A stretch of DNA of 64,000 nucleotides, from positions 1-64,000 of the forward strand of contig NZ_JAUOQE010000016.1 of assembly GCF_030547545.1 (NCBI RefSeq), read 5' to 3'. The position numbers and the translations under genes are program-made. Below the pieces are notes generated by a model, which was given only the letters and a program-made list of their open reading frames with translations, had not been told where the DNA came from and made no database searches. Of this stretch, positions 54,437 to 63,086 are shown one piece after another (the first letter of the stretch is position 1; every line of letters begins with the position of its first letter). The stretch comes from Amphritea sp. 1_MG-2023. Lineage in GTDB: Bacteria > Pseudomonadota > Gammaproteobacteria > Pseudomonadales > Balneatricaceae.

Positions 54437-55352
54437 TGTCTCCTCGCCCCAGCAATCAAGGCTTGCTGGGGCACAGCTGGGAGCTGGCCTTGGTTTAAAG
54501 CTTGAGCATTTGGATGATATTTTAGCCTTGCCACGCGCAGACACTCTGCCCGCAGTTGAGTCGTTGTGGTTTGAAGTGCATACCGAGAACTACTTTGTCG
54601 CGGGTGGCCCGCGACTCAATGCGCTCCGCTCGATCCGTGACAACTACGATGTTAGTTTTCATGGGGTCGGCGGTTCACTCGGCTATGATCATCAATCGAT
54701 GCATGAGCATATTCAGCAAGTGAAAGCGTTAATCAATGAGTTTCAGCCAGTCCTCGTCTCTGAGCATGCGGTTTGGTCACGATCTGGCGGGACCTATTTT
54801 GCTGACTTAATGCCGTTACCTCGTACTCAAGATGCCTTGCAGTCATTGGTGGATGGTGTGGATCGTTTTCAATCGGGTATCGGGCGGCGTATTTTAATTG
54901 AAAATCCGAGTAACTATTTGGATTTTACCAGTGAGATGGATGAACCCGCGTTTTTAGTGGAAGCCGCACGGCGTAGCGGCTGTGGATTATTAATCGATAT
55001 CAATAACTTGTATCTCAGCAGCAAGAATACCGGTATTGATGCTGCACAGTATTTATCGCAGATTCCGGTTGAGTTGGTAGGTGAAATTCATATTGCCGGC
55101 CATGACCCAGATCCAGAGTTAGGCCAAGCGCTATTAATTGATAGCCACGCCTCACCCGTCGATTTGGCGGTCTGGGAGCTATTACAGTATGCCTTAACAC
55201 TGTTTGGTCACCAACCTGTGCTGGTGGAACGAGACGCCAATCTACCGCCGTTTGCTGAATTAATGAATGAACGTCAGCAAGCACAAGATTGCTTAGAACA
55301 ATGCCGTCATGAAGCTGCCTCTGCTAACGTTTCTCTAGGGGAGATTCGGTAA
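54411..55352 (+). CDS. bufB: DUF692/MNIO family multinuclear iron enzyme (bufferin maturase, BufB-like)
   Basis: The enzyme should oxidise precursor cysteines using a multinuclear iron centre. The TIM-barrel landmarks of DUF692 are all present: [89 protein letters not shown] and [10 protein letters not shown], with the His, Glu and Asp metal ligands intact. The start is uncertain: ATG 54411 overlaps the precursor gene by 26 bases; a TTG at 54426 with GGAACAGG upstream is also possible. The stop TAA shares a base with the next ATG. Confidence 0.9.
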   Translation: MEQVRLKANVSSPQQSRLAGAQLGAGLGLKLEHLDDILALPRADTLPAVESLWFEVHTENYFVAGGPRLNALRSIRDNYDVSFHGVGGSLGYDHQSMHEHIQQVKALINEFQPVLVSEHAVWSRSGGTYFADLMPLPRTQDALQSLVDGVDRFQSGIGRRILIENPSNYLDFTSEMDEPAFLVEAARRSGCGLLIDINNLYLSSKNTGIDAAQYLSQIPVELVGEIHIAGHDPDPELGQALLIDSHASPVDLAVWELLQYALTLFGHQPVLVERDANLPPFAELMNERQQAQDCLEQCRHEAASANVSLGEIR

Positions 55353-56209
55353 TGGCATTTAGCCCTTATATTGATGCTTTTACAGACTACCTGCGTACCG
55401 GCGACACACGCGGGATGAATGACTATTGCGTTGATGCAACGCAGCTAAAACGATTAGCGGTTTACCGGAATGGTTTTTATAAAGGCTGTATTGACGCACT
55501 AGCCGCTAATTTTCCGGTGTGCGAAAAAAGCCTAGGGCGAGAGTATTTTAACCAGCTTGCCCGTCTTTATGTGGATCATTATCCACCGGAGATCGGCACA
55601 CTGGTCGGTTATGGTGAATATTTTCCTTATTTTATAAGGGATTTATTAGAGGTATTAGAACAGCAAGAATCAATGCGCTTATCCGCGAGTCTCGTTGATT
55701 TGGCACGTTTGGATTATGCCTGGTTAACGAGTTTGATGAGCGCCGATGCGACGCAGACCCTAACCGCCGAAAAAATCACTTGGTTGGTTGAGCATGGTGA
55801 GGATTTTACTCAAGCGCAGGTAACCTTGAGTGCCAGTGTTGACCTGCTGCGGGTTAATGCTGGTACTTTAAATCAATGGCTTGGCTTTAAAACCAATAGC
55901 CCGGATGTCGAGCCATTGGTGTTGTTGCCAGAAGGGCATATGAACCTGTCTGAGTTGTCTCAGGCGGATAGCGCGCCGGCGGTTGATACGGTGATGTTTT
56001 GGCGGCTCAACGATGCGGTGCAAGCGCGTTTACTGTCAGTCCCTGAAGTGGCATTGATGCGAGCGTTACAGGATGTCGGTGTATTGGAAAAAGCGTTTGC
56101 TGCCGCGTTGGCTTTAGACCCCAGTTTTGATGTGAGCGAAGTGTTCTCTGCCTGCCTGCAGAACGAAATATTAGATATTGATTTGACGAAATATAATTAT
56201 AAAAATTAG
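55352..56209 (+). CDS. bufC: DUF2063 protein, HvfC/BufC-type maturation partner
   Basis: The 285-residue protein begins with the HvfC/BufC N-terminal domain (FTDYLRTGD, LAVYRNGFYKGCIDALAANF, YFNQLARLYVDHYPP, GEYFPYFI) and continues with a more variable C-terminal part, LARLDYAWLTSLMSAD onward. Such proteins recognise the precursor and present it to the DUF692 enzyme. Its ATG overlaps the maturase stop by one base (TAATG), indicating translational coupling. Length and order agree with known bufferin and Hvf operons. Confidence 0.9.
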   Translation: MAFSPYIDAFTDYLRTGDTRGMNDYCVDATQLKRLAVYRNGFYKGCIDALAANFPVCEKSLGREYFNQLARLYVDHYPPEIGTLVGYGEYFPYFIRDLLEVLEQQESMRLSASLVDLARLDYAWLTSLMSADATQTLTAEKITWLVEHGEDFTQAQVTLSASVDLLRVNAGTLNQWLGFKTNSPDVEPLVLLPEGHMNLSELSQADSAPAVDTVMFWRLNDAVQARLLSVPEVALMRALQDVGVLEKAFAAALALDPSFDVSEVFSACLQNEILDIDLTKYNYKN

Positions 56210-56218
56210 GACATTAAC

Positions 56219-56764
56219 ATGAAGATGGTGGAGAAGTTTCGCGCACTATATGTGCAAATTGGTTTGCAGTTGTCTCGCTTTATCGAGCCGTTTGCCTTGT
56301 TTTTCATGCGTTTTATGGTGGCTAAAGTCTTTCTCGACTCAGGGCTCAGCAAGTGGGACGGTTTTCTAAGCTTTAATGTCGATAAATATGATCTGTTTAA
56401 ATATGAATTTTTCTGCCCTGATCCGGTAAGGCCAGGCGCGTTGCAGTTATGTAATCCGGAAACACTCGATTATGTTGAAGGCTCATTGGTAGTGAAAATG
56501 ATTGAGTGGTTGGCGGTGTTTGCTGGTGTTGCAGAAGTATTGTTACCCCTATTATTGATTATCGGTTTATTTTCGCGTTTTGCTGCCTTAGGGCTAATCG
56601 GTATGACGATGTTCATTCAACTGGCGGTGTTTCCAACTTGGGATCATTGGATCAACCCTGCATCTTGGTGGGCGATCTCTTTATTGGTGATTGTTGCACG
56701 AGGGCCGGGTGTTTTGTCTGTGGATAAGTTAATCGGCTTAGATGCCAAATCGGCGCGTCATTAA
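56219..56764 (+). CDS. DoxX-family membrane protein of the bufferin operon
   Basis: The 181-residue protein has about four helices with the DoxX motifs FFMRFMVAKVFLDSGLSKWD, AVFAGVAEVLLPLLLIIGLF and GMTMFIQLAVFPTWDHWI. It is 9 bases after bufC. DoxX genes frequently end bufferin-type operons and are thought to supply redox functions or membrane anchoring; the exact role is not established. Confidence 0.88.
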   Translation: MKMVEKFRALYVQIGLQLSRFIEPFALFFMRFMVAKVFLDSGLSKWDGFLSFNVDKYDLFKYEFFCPDPVRPGALQLCNPETLDYVEGSLVVKMIEWLAVFAGVAEVLLPLLLIIGLFSRFAALGLIGMTMFIQLAVFPTWDHWINPASWWAISLLVIVARGPGVLSVDKLIGLDAKSARH

Positions 56765-57054
56765 CTGAACTTTTGCTGTATATAAGCGCCCTAGTTTATA
56801 ACTTAAAGCGCGTTTATCGCTCGCTATCTTAGGATCGATTACGGCGATGCCGCGCCTATTTAGGTTGCTGGAAGCGATATTCCGTGGTGATATATTGTTA
56901 CGTATCACGTTATTGCAGCATACGCCGATTGAGCGTCGCCGTGTGCATGAGCAAGGCGCTTGACTGAATAAATAGGTTGTTCCCTTGATTGTCAGAATGT
57001 AATGATGGTGCAATAGCGATTAGCCGCTGACTTTCTCTATCATGAGGTACCCCA
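56765..57054. other. Intergenic region with a possible 38-codon small ORF
   Basis: A plus-strand frame at 56847-56963 would encode a basic 38-residue peptide (MPRLFRLLEAIFRGDILLRI ... HEQGA) whose composition looks protein-like. It has no ribosome site and no known relative, and the frame closes just upstream, so it may be a gene remnant. The 91-codon minus-strand frame covering the same bases is not accepted. Confidence 0.3.
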
Positions 57055-58797
57055 TTGATAAATCGATTGCCCGAAAACGATCAATCCGATCAACCGACCG
57101 TTGAGACGTTAGAAGATCTCGCCGCGTTAACCAATTACTCACTCATGGACACGCTTCACGTTGATCCCGATGCGCAAGCCAATGGGGCCAACCACTCGCC
57201 ACGACAAGTCTTTACGGGACATTATGTGCCGGTTACGCCGACGCCCATTGAAGCGCCCGAATACGTGACACATAGTTATGGCTTTTTTCGAGAGTTAGGG
57301 CTTGCTGACAGCATGGCGCAAGCGCCTGATTTCATGGCGATGTTCTCGGGTAATCTCTCTCATGCGCCGGCGCCCATGCGTCAGGTTGGCTGGGCATGTG
57401 GTTATGCCTTGTCTATTTTCGGTACCGAATACACGCAGCAGTGTCCGTTTCAAACGGGTAACGGTTATGGTGATGGGCGTGCCGTGTCTGTACTTGAAGC
57501 TGTTATCAACGGTCAGCGTTGGGAAATGCAGTTAAAGGGGGGCGGTCGAACACCGTATTGTCGTGGCGCTGATGGTCGTGCGGTGCTGCGCTCCAGTGTT
57601 CGCGAGTTTTTAGCACAAGAGCATATGCATGCCCTAGGTGTGCCCACCTCACGCTCGCTGAGTTTATATGCCTCTAAAACCGAGCGAGTCCAGCGGCCAT
57701 GGTATTCGCAGGGCTCACAGAAGAAAGATCCCGATATTATGATCGCGGAGGCGGTAGCTATTTCGACGCGTGTCGCGCCTTCGTTTATTCGAGTGGGTCA
57801 ACTCGAACTGTTTGCCCGACGCGCACGTAACAATGCACATCCGCTGGCGCTGCAAGAACTCGAAATGTTGGTGCTACACCTGATTGATCGAGAGTACGCG
57901 GACGTTATCGATAAAAAACTAACGCTCGCCGAGAAAGTCGTGTTGTTAGCGCGTGAGTTTCGTCATCGTCTGACCTCGCTGGTGGCCCATTGGATTCGGG
58001 TTGGCTACTGTCAGGGTAATTTCAATAGTGATAATTGTGCCGCGGGTGGCTTTACCCTCGATTATGGGCCATTTGGGTTCTGTGATGCATTTGATCCACA
58101 GTTTCAGCCGTGGACCGGCGGTGGTTATCACTTCGCGTTTCTGAATCAGCCCGTTGCCGCGGAACGCAATTTCCATATGTTTTGGACCGCATTACGAACC
58201 CTAATGAACGCCGATGCTGAGGCATTGCGACAGCTCGATGAGGTGCGAAGCGGGTTTGCCGCCGAGATGCAAACACAGATGGAAGCGATGTGGGCGGCTA
58301 AACTGGGGCTGGCTAGTTATCATGAGGAATTATTCCGAGAGCTGGCAAGGTTGATGGTACATACGCCCGTTGATTACACGATCTTTTTCCGTGAACTATC
58401 GGGCATCCCTGAAGATATGGCGCCGCTGCAAAAAAGCTTCTACAAGGGCTCATCCTATGCGGTAAACCCTGAAGGGATGGAACAACGCTGGTCAGCGTGG
58501 CTGATGCAATGGAGAGCATTGATCGACACGGCCAATGCGGAGGCGGGTCGATCTAATGAAGCGCTTTCTCAGCAGATGAAACGCGTCAATCCAAAGTTCA
58601 GTTTACGAGAGTGGTTTGTGGTACCGGCGTATCAGCAAGCCGCCGCCGGAGACTATACGCTTGTACGAGAGCTGCAAACGATAATGACACAACCCTACGC
58701 CGAGCAATCCTCAGCCATAGAGGAAAAATACTATCGGTTAAAACCGTCAGAGTTCAGTGAGATTGGCGGCTTATCACATTACAGTTGCTCATCGTAA
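57055..58797 (+). CDS. SelO-family protein (putative protein AMPylase), divergent clade
   Basis: SelO/YdiU proteins are pseudokinases that transfer AMP to protein hydroxyl groups. The 580-residue protein has [20 protein letters not shown] (about 160), [20 protein letters not shown] and [14 protein letters not shown]. The active-site region is QGNFNSDN ... [12 protein letters not shown] (about 323-342). The Asp-Asn and DYG residues are kept, but the usual HGVMNTDN begins with Gln instead of His and has an AAGG insertion, marking a separate clade. It is about 100 residues longer than YdiU and ends SCSS, with Cys where eukaryotic SelO has selenocysteine. The start is TTG with GAGGT upstream. Confidence 0.88.
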   Translation: MINRLPENDQSDQPTVETLEDLAALTNYSLMDTLHVDPDAQANGANHSPRQVFTGHYVPVTPTPIEAPEYVTHSYGFFRELGLADSMAQAPDFMAMFSGNLSHAPAPMRQVGWACGYALSIFGTEYTQQCPFQTGNGYGDGRAVSVLEAVINGQRWEMQLKGGGRTPYCRGADGRAVLRSSVREFLAQEHMHALGVPTSRSLSLYASKTERVQRPWYSQGSQKKDPDIMIAEAVAISTRVAPSFIRVGQLELFARRARNNAHPLALQELEMLVLHLIDREYADVIDKKLTLAEKVVLLAREFRHRLTSLVAHWIRVGYCQGNFNSDNCAAGGFTLDYGPFGFCDAFDPQFQPWTGGGYHFAFLNQPVAAERNFHMFWTALRTLMNADAEALRQLDEVRSGFAAEMQTQMEAMWAAKLGLASYHEELFRELARLMVHTPVDYTIFFRELSGIPEDMAPLQKSFYKGSSYAVNPEGMEQRWSAWLMQWRALIDTANAEAGRSNEALSQQMKRVNPKFSLREWFVVPAYQQAAAGDYTLVRELQTIMTQPYAEQSSAIEEKYYRLKPSEFSEIGGLSHYSCSS

Positions 58798-59012
58798 ATG
58801 GCCGCAAACGGACGCTATAAGGTCTGATCGTGATCGGCGGCTGCGGTCGCCGGTCTCGGCTGAGACGATAACACTATCGTCGATCAAATAAGGCGGGGTT
58901 GGCGTTGTTAGAATAGCGAAACGCGCTCATCTGACGCGCATAATATCTGTTTATTATCTGTAAATGAGGCGGTTTTAGGGTAATTGTTTGTTCTCGAAGA
59001 GTCTTTCATTAG
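58798..59012. other. Intergenic region before MITE copy 4
   Basis: About 215 bases follow the SelO gene with no gene, RNA or clear terminator that I can support, up to the left TTAG target site of the MITE. Confidence 0.5.
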
Positions 59013-59106
59013 GGAAGGTGCGAATAAGTCAATTACGCCTCTGGCTTTCGCGTATCTGGCCATTCTAATGTCCGCAGAGAATATAACGGACTTATTCGCA
59101 CCTTCC
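59013..59106 (-). mobile_element. 94-bp MITE with IS5-type termini, copy 4 (inverted)
   Basis: The inverse complement of this element equals copy 1 (22834-22927) except for one base. It is flanked by perfect TTAG duplications (59009-59012 and 59107-59110). The near-identity with copy 1, 36 kb away, indicates recent movement. Confidence 0.92.
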
Positions 59107-59289
59107 TTAGCCTGAACCAGGCGATAATGAGTTCTCTTATATTAATATAATTAAAATGTTTTTTGATTATCTAGTCCGATGAAACTGCAAATAAAAAGAG
59201 TAACTTTTATTTTTATCTATTTAAAATAATGCCTTACAGTATTCGATAGGATTAAACAAAAACATCAGCAGACAAATATCATTGTTATA

Positions 59290-59317
59290 TTGCGCTTTCA
59301 AGCAAACTTGTTACTAT
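59290..59317 (+). promoter_or_regulatory. Possible promoter of the thi operon
   Basis: TTGCGC (59290-59295) and TACTAT (59312-59317) with a 16-base spacer lie just before the TPP aptamer; an acceptable but weak sigma-70 match in an AT-rich region. Confidence 0.35.
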
Positions 59318-59324
59318 TCACCCC

Positions 59325-59410
59325 TATAGTCGGGGGGCCATTTAGGCTGAGATTGCATGTTTCGAGACCCGTTGAACCTGATTCAGTTAACGCTGACGTA
59401 GGGAACTATC
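59325..59410 (+). promoter_or_regulatory. TPP riboswitch (THI element) aptamer
   Basis: The conserved core is present in order: GGGGGGCC, GGCTGAGA, ACCCGTTGAACCTGAT and CTGACGTAGGGAA. Outer helix P1 is ATAGT (59326-59330) with ACTAT (59405-59409). It precedes thiD and a precursor transporter, as expected for thiamine-pyrophosphate control. Confidence 0.95.
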
Positions 59411-59468
59411 CATCTGGCTGCGCATAACCTGATTTCTCTCCCTTCTGAAATCTTCAGCTTGATAAGGT

Positions 59469-59489
59469 TCCTAACGATCAGTGTTAGGA
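59469..59489 (+). promoter_or_regulatory. Ribosome-site-sequestering hairpin of the TPP riboswitch
   Basis: TCCTAAC (59469-59475) pairs perfectly with GTTAGGA (59483-59489) around a 7-base loop. The 3' arm contains the thiD ribosome site TTAGGAG, so folding would block translation. AACCT (about 59427) could pair with AGGTT (59465-59469) as part of an alternative fold. Confidence 0.7.
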
Positions 59490-59495
59490 GCTTTT

Positions 59496-60347
59496 ATGTC
59501 AAACACTTCGGCAATGCCGTCCATTCAAAGTTCATCTACCCCTATTGTACTCACGATTGCGGGCTCCGATAGCGGTGGCGGTGCGGGTATTCAGGCGGAT
59601 ATTAAAGCGATCTCGGCCACCGGTAGTTATGCGTGTTCAGTGATTACCGCGATTACCGCGCAAAACACCTTAGGTGTGTCGGCTATTTTTCCAATCCCCC
59701 TTGAGCATGTTGAGAAGCAACTGGATGCCGTTTTTAGTGACCTCAATATTGTTGCGGTTAAAGTCGGTATGCTGGCCGATAGCGACATTATCAAGATCGT
59801 GGCGGCTAAAATAAAACAATATCGTCCCGCCTTCTTAGTGATCGATCCGGTAATGGTAGCCACCAGTGGAGATCTCTTATTACAGGCCGCTGCGATCAGT
59901 ACGCTTAAATCTGAACTGCTACCCTTGGCCGATATTATCACCCCCAACTTACCCGAAGGGGCGGCGCTGATTGGCGGTGATATCCCCTACAGTGAAGAGG
60001 CTATGACTGCCATGATCACGGAGCTGCGTCAATTAGGGGCTAAGGCGGTACTGCTCAAAGGTGGTCACTTAGATGAAGATGAAAACAGCAATGATCTGTT
60101 GATTTTGTCGGATCAGGTTGAGCGTTTAACGGCGAAACGGATCGATACGCGCAATACCCATGGCACGGGTTGCACGCTATCGTCGGCCATCGCGTCTTAT
60201 TTAGCTCAGGGTCATGCGCTCTTATCGGCGGTGACATTAGCGAAACAGTATATATCTCAGGCGATTGCGCATGCCGATGAATTAGACATCGGTCGGGGCC
60301 ATGGGCCGGTCAATCACTTCTTTAGTGGTCACCGTGATGTCGGCTAA
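59496..60347 (+). CDS. thiD: Hydroxymethylpyrimidine (phosphate) kinase ThiD
   Basis: ThiD phosphorylates HMP and HMP-P in thiamine synthesis and salvage. The ATG at 59496 is chosen because TTAGGAG ends five bases upstream; a GTG at 59481 precedes that site. The 283-residue ribokinase-fold protein has the typical start LTIAGSDSGGGAGIQADIKA, VKVGMLADSDII, VIDPVMVATSG, ITPNLPEGAAL and the anion hole/catalytic motif NTHGTGCTLSSAIAS. No ThiE domain is fused. It lies downstream of a TPP riboswitch and overlaps the transporter ATPase gene by 11 bases. Confidence 0.95.
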   Translation: MSNTSAMPSIQSSSTPIVLTIAGSDSGGGAGIQADIKAISATGSYACSVITAITAQNTLGVSAIFPIPLEHVEKQLDAVFSDLNIVAVKVGMLADSDIIKIVAAKIKQYRPAFLVIDPVMVATSGDLLLQAAAISTLKSELLPLADIITPNLPEGAALIGGDIPYSEEAMTAMITELRQLGAKAVLLKGGHLDEDENSNDLLILSDQVERLTAKRIDTRNTHGTGCTLSSAIASYLAQGHALLSAVTLAKQYISQAIAHADELDIGRGHGPVNHFFSGHRDVG

Positions 60348-61131
60348 CCCCGCCGCGCCGGTGTCACAGAGTAGCGCGATCCGTATCGCTATTTCAGACG
60401 GCTATCTGCGCTACCACGATAGTCAAGCAGCGACGTTAACAGGGCTCAATATTGAGGTGCCGGCCGGTGCATGGACCTGTATTTTAGGGCGCAGCGGTTG
60501 CGGTAAGAGTTCGCTACTGCGTTATCTCGCCAACCTCTTGCACGATAAAGTTGATTGGTCAGGTGAGCTAACCACAGAGCCTCACTGTGATTTGCAGCAT
60601 CATATTGCCTATATGGCACAACAAGATCTGTTGATGCCTTGGTTATCGGTGCTCGATAATGTGATGTTGAGCACTAAATTGAGTCGTGCACCGCGATCAA
60701 CCGCGATAAGGGACTCTCAGTTAGCGCAAGCGCGCGAGTTATTACATCAAGTGGGCTTGGCGGATAAAGCAGACTATTTACCACAGCAGTTATCGGGGGG
60801 GATGCGTCAGCGTGTGGCGTTGGCGAGAACCCTGATGCAAGATAAACCCGTTGTCTTAATGGATGAGCCGTTCTCTGCGCTAGACGCCGTGAGCCGTTAT
60901 CGGTTGCAAAATCTAGCGTTTGAATTGTTGCAAGCTAAAACAGTGGTGTTGATTACTCACGATCCTCAGGAAGCGATTCGTTTAGCCAGTAGGCTCTACA
61001 TTATGCAAGGCCGACCCGCTTCAGCAGAATCATTGCTGCTGCCTCTGTCACAGGTGCCGCGTGCAATCGATGCCGAATGTGCAGGGTTGCAGCAAACGAT
61101 TATGACGCGACTGGCGCTAGATTATGAGTGA
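60337..61131 (+). CDS. thiZ: ABC transporter ATPase for thiamine pyrimidine precursor (ThiZ-like)
   Basis: The ATG at 60337 gives 264 residues and overlaps thiD by 11 bases. Motifs are complete: Walker A LGRSGCGKSS (about residue 50), Q-loop YMAQQDLLMPW, signature LSGGMRQRV (about 151), Walker B VVLMDEPFSALD (about 172) and switch His in LITHDPQEA. It groups with nitrate/taurine/NMT1-type importers. With the permease and binding protein that follow, and the riboswitch upstream, it should energise uptake of HMP or formylaminopyrimidine. Confidence 0.9.
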   Translation: MSANPAAPVSQSSAIRIAISDGYLRYHDSQAATLTGLNIEVPAGAWTCILGRSGCGKSSLLRYLANLLHDKVDWSGELTTEPHCDLQHHIAYMAQQDLLMPWLSVLDNVMLSTKLSRAPRSTAIRDSQLAQARELLHQVGLADKADYLPQQLSGGMRQRVALARTLMQDKPVVLMDEPFSALDAVSRYRLQNLAFELLQAKTVVLITHDPQEAIRLASRLYIMQGRPASAESLLLPLSQVPRAIDAECAGLQQTIMTRLALDYE

Positions 61132-61921
61132 TGTGGTGAAGATGGTTTCAACCTCGCTTAGGCTCAAGCGTCAAGCAGGTCTCTCGCATCCATTGATGCG
61201 TATATGCATTAGCAGCGCCGTTATGTTGGCGGTCTGGCAAGCGATTGTGGTTTTTTTTGAGATGCCCGCCTTTATCTTGCCTAGCCCAGTGGATGTTTTT
61301 GATCGTTTGATCGAACGGCATTCTATTCTATTAAAACACAGTTGGGTTACCGCACAGGAAATTATGCTGGGTTTACTCTTCGGGGTCTCGCTGGGGTTGT
61401 TATTTGCCCTGCAAATGCTGCTATTCAAGCCGGTTAAACGCTGGCTCTTACCGCTGCTGATCGCCAGTCAAGCGATCCCTGTATTCGCCATCGCACCGGT
61501 ATTGATGTTGTGGTTAGGTTACGGTATCGCATCAAAAATAGTCATGGCCGCGTTAATCATCTTCTTTCCTATTACGACCTGTTGCTATGACGGCTTACGC
61601 AGTACGCCGGTGGGGTATCTCGATCTTGCTAAAACCATGGGCGCGTCAAAGAGGCAAATGTTACGTCATATTCAACTTCCGGCGGCATTACCCGCACTGG
61701 CTTCGGGAGTGCGGGTGGCGGTGGTTATCGCGCCCATCGGTGCGGTCGCCGGTGAGTGGGTGGGGTCCAGCGCGGGCTTGGGATATCTCATGTTACAAGC
61801 GAATGCACGCATGATGATAGACGAAATGTTTGCCGCTCTGTTTATCTTATCCGTGCTGTCGATCACGCTTTATTTTGTCGCCGACTGGCTTCTGAAAAAA
61901 ATGATTCCCTGGGAAATGTAA
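61124..61921 (+). CDS. thiX: ABC transporter permease for thiamine pyrimidine precursor (ThiX-like)
   Basis: The 265-residue protein has about six helices and the importer coupling motif with surrounding sequence FFPITTCCYDGLRSTPVGYL ... AKTMGASKRQMLRHIQLPAA (EAA loop). It is a BPD_transp_1 permease of the SsuC/ThiX group. The ATG overlaps the ATPase stop by 8 bases, indicating translational coupling. Confidence 0.9.
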   Translation: MSDVVKMVSTSLRLKRQAGLSHPLMRICISSAVMLAVWQAIVVFFEMPAFILPSPVDVFDRLIERHSILLKHSWVTAQEIMLGLLFGVSLGLLFALQMLLFKPVKRWLLPLLIASQAIPVFAIAPVLMLWLGYGIASKIVMAALIIFFPITTCCYDGLRSTPVGYLDLAKTMGASKRQMLRHIQLPAALPALASGVRVAVVIAPIGAVAGEWVGSSAGLGYLMLQANARMMIDEMFAALFILSVLSITLYFVADWLLKKMIPWEM

Positions 61922-61988
61922 TCCCTAGGTCGTTATTAATGCATCGCTTCGATGTATTGCGAACAATCCTAATATGAAAGGAAATTTT

Positions 61989-62939
61989 ATGAAAAAGCGT
62001 ATTCTTTTGACGGCACTGACGCTGACGGCAACGCTGCTGTCGGCGACAACTCAGGCAGAAACGAAACACCTTAGTCTAATGTTGGATTGGTTTGTAAACC
62101 CGAATCACGGTCCTATCGTTATTGCTCAGCAGCGAGGTTATTTTGCCGATCAAGGTCTTGAGGTCGAGATTCAAGAGCCTGCTGATCCTAATATGCCGCC
62201 TAAGCTGGTTGCGGCTAACAAAATTGATTTAGCGATTAGCTATCAGCCTAATTTGACGATTGATGTCGCGGCGGGGTTACCATTGATACGTTCGGCAACG
62301 TTGATTGCGACACCGTTGAATATGCTGATGGTGTTAGATAACGATAAGATTAATGATCTAGCAGACCTGAAGGACAAGAAAATTGGTATCGCGATTGCCG
62401 GCACCGAAGAAGCCAGTATCGGCACCATGCTCGATACCGTCGGTGTGAAGTATGACGATGTGGATATTATCAATGTCGGTTGGGCGTTATCAGCGTCATT
62501 GGCGTCGGGCAAGGTTGATGCGATTTGGGGAGGGTTACGCAATTTTGAAACCAATCAATTAGCCCTCGAAGGTTTTACGGCGAAAGCGTTTTTTCCTGAA
62601 GAGCACGGCGTGCCGGTGTATGACGAATTGATCTTTGTGGCGAACGCCGATACCTATGATAAAGCAGCCCTCCGTGGTTTTAATAAGGCCATCGAGCAGG
62701 CGACCATTTATATTACCAATCACCCGCAAGCCGCGTGGGAAGAGTTTGTCGCCTATGCGCCTGACACCCTGAACAATGAACTCAACAAGCGAGCTTGGAA
62801 CGATACACTTAACCGCTTTGCATTGCGTCCGTCCGCTATCGATCTACAGCGTTATGATGACTATGCTGAGTTTATGTACACGCAAAATATTATTCAAACG
62901 TTGCCGAAAGCAGCGGATTATGTGCCGACCTTGGACTGA
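61989..62939 (+). CDS. thiY: NMT1/THI5-type periplasmic binding protein (ThiY-like)
   Basis: The ATG at 61989, with AAAGGA upstream, gives 316 residues with a signal peptide (LTATLLSATTQAET). The mature part has the NMT1/THI5-like pattern LSLMLDWFVNPNHGPIVIAQ, GYFADQGLEVEIQEPADPN, KIDLAISYQPNLTIDVAAGL and LKDKKIGIAIAGTEEASIG. ThiY homologs bind formylaminopyrimidine, a thiamine breakdown product; HMP is also possible. It is the last gene of the riboswitch-controlled operon. Confidence 0.9.
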   Translation: MKKRILLTALTLTATLLSATTQAETKHLSLMLDWFVNPNHGPIVIAQQRGYFADQGLEVEIQEPADPNMPPKLVAANKIDLAISYQPNLTIDVAAGLPLIRSATLIATPLNMLMVLDNDKINDLADLKDKKIGIAIAGTEEASIGTMLDTVGVKYDDVDIINVGWALSASLASGKVDAIWGGLRNFETNQLALEGFTAKAFFPEEHGVPVYDELIFVANADTYDKAALRGFNKAIEQATIYITNHPQAAWEEFVAYAPDTLNNELNKRAWNDTLNRFALRPSAIDLQRYDDYAEFMYTQNIIQTLPKAADYVPTLD

Positions 62940-63012
62940 GTCAGGCTACGTTTTTGACGTTGTTCGGGAAGCCTTAAGCGGCTGATAGTATTGTAATGCC
63001 CCCTGTAGCTGG

Positions 63013-63052
63013 CCCCTCTTGCCGATGCTAGCGATGCTCATCGGCAATGGGG
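63013..63052. terminator. Strong inverted repeat between thiY and the SulP gene
   Basis: TTGCCGATG (63019-63027) pairs perfectly with CATCGGCAA (63039-63047), extended outward by CCCC (63013-63016) with GGGG (63049-63052). It lies between convergent genes and probably ends transcription from one or both sides, although there is no long T-tract. Confidence 0.6.
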
Positions 63053-63086
63053 GGCGGTTAAACTCCTGATGCTCATCGAGGAGAGA

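Noticed and set aside
56738-57013. Minus-strand open frame of 91 codons between the DoxX and SelO genes
   Set aside because: It overlaps the end of the DoxX gene, has an unlikely His/Arg/Cys-rich composition and no ribosome site.
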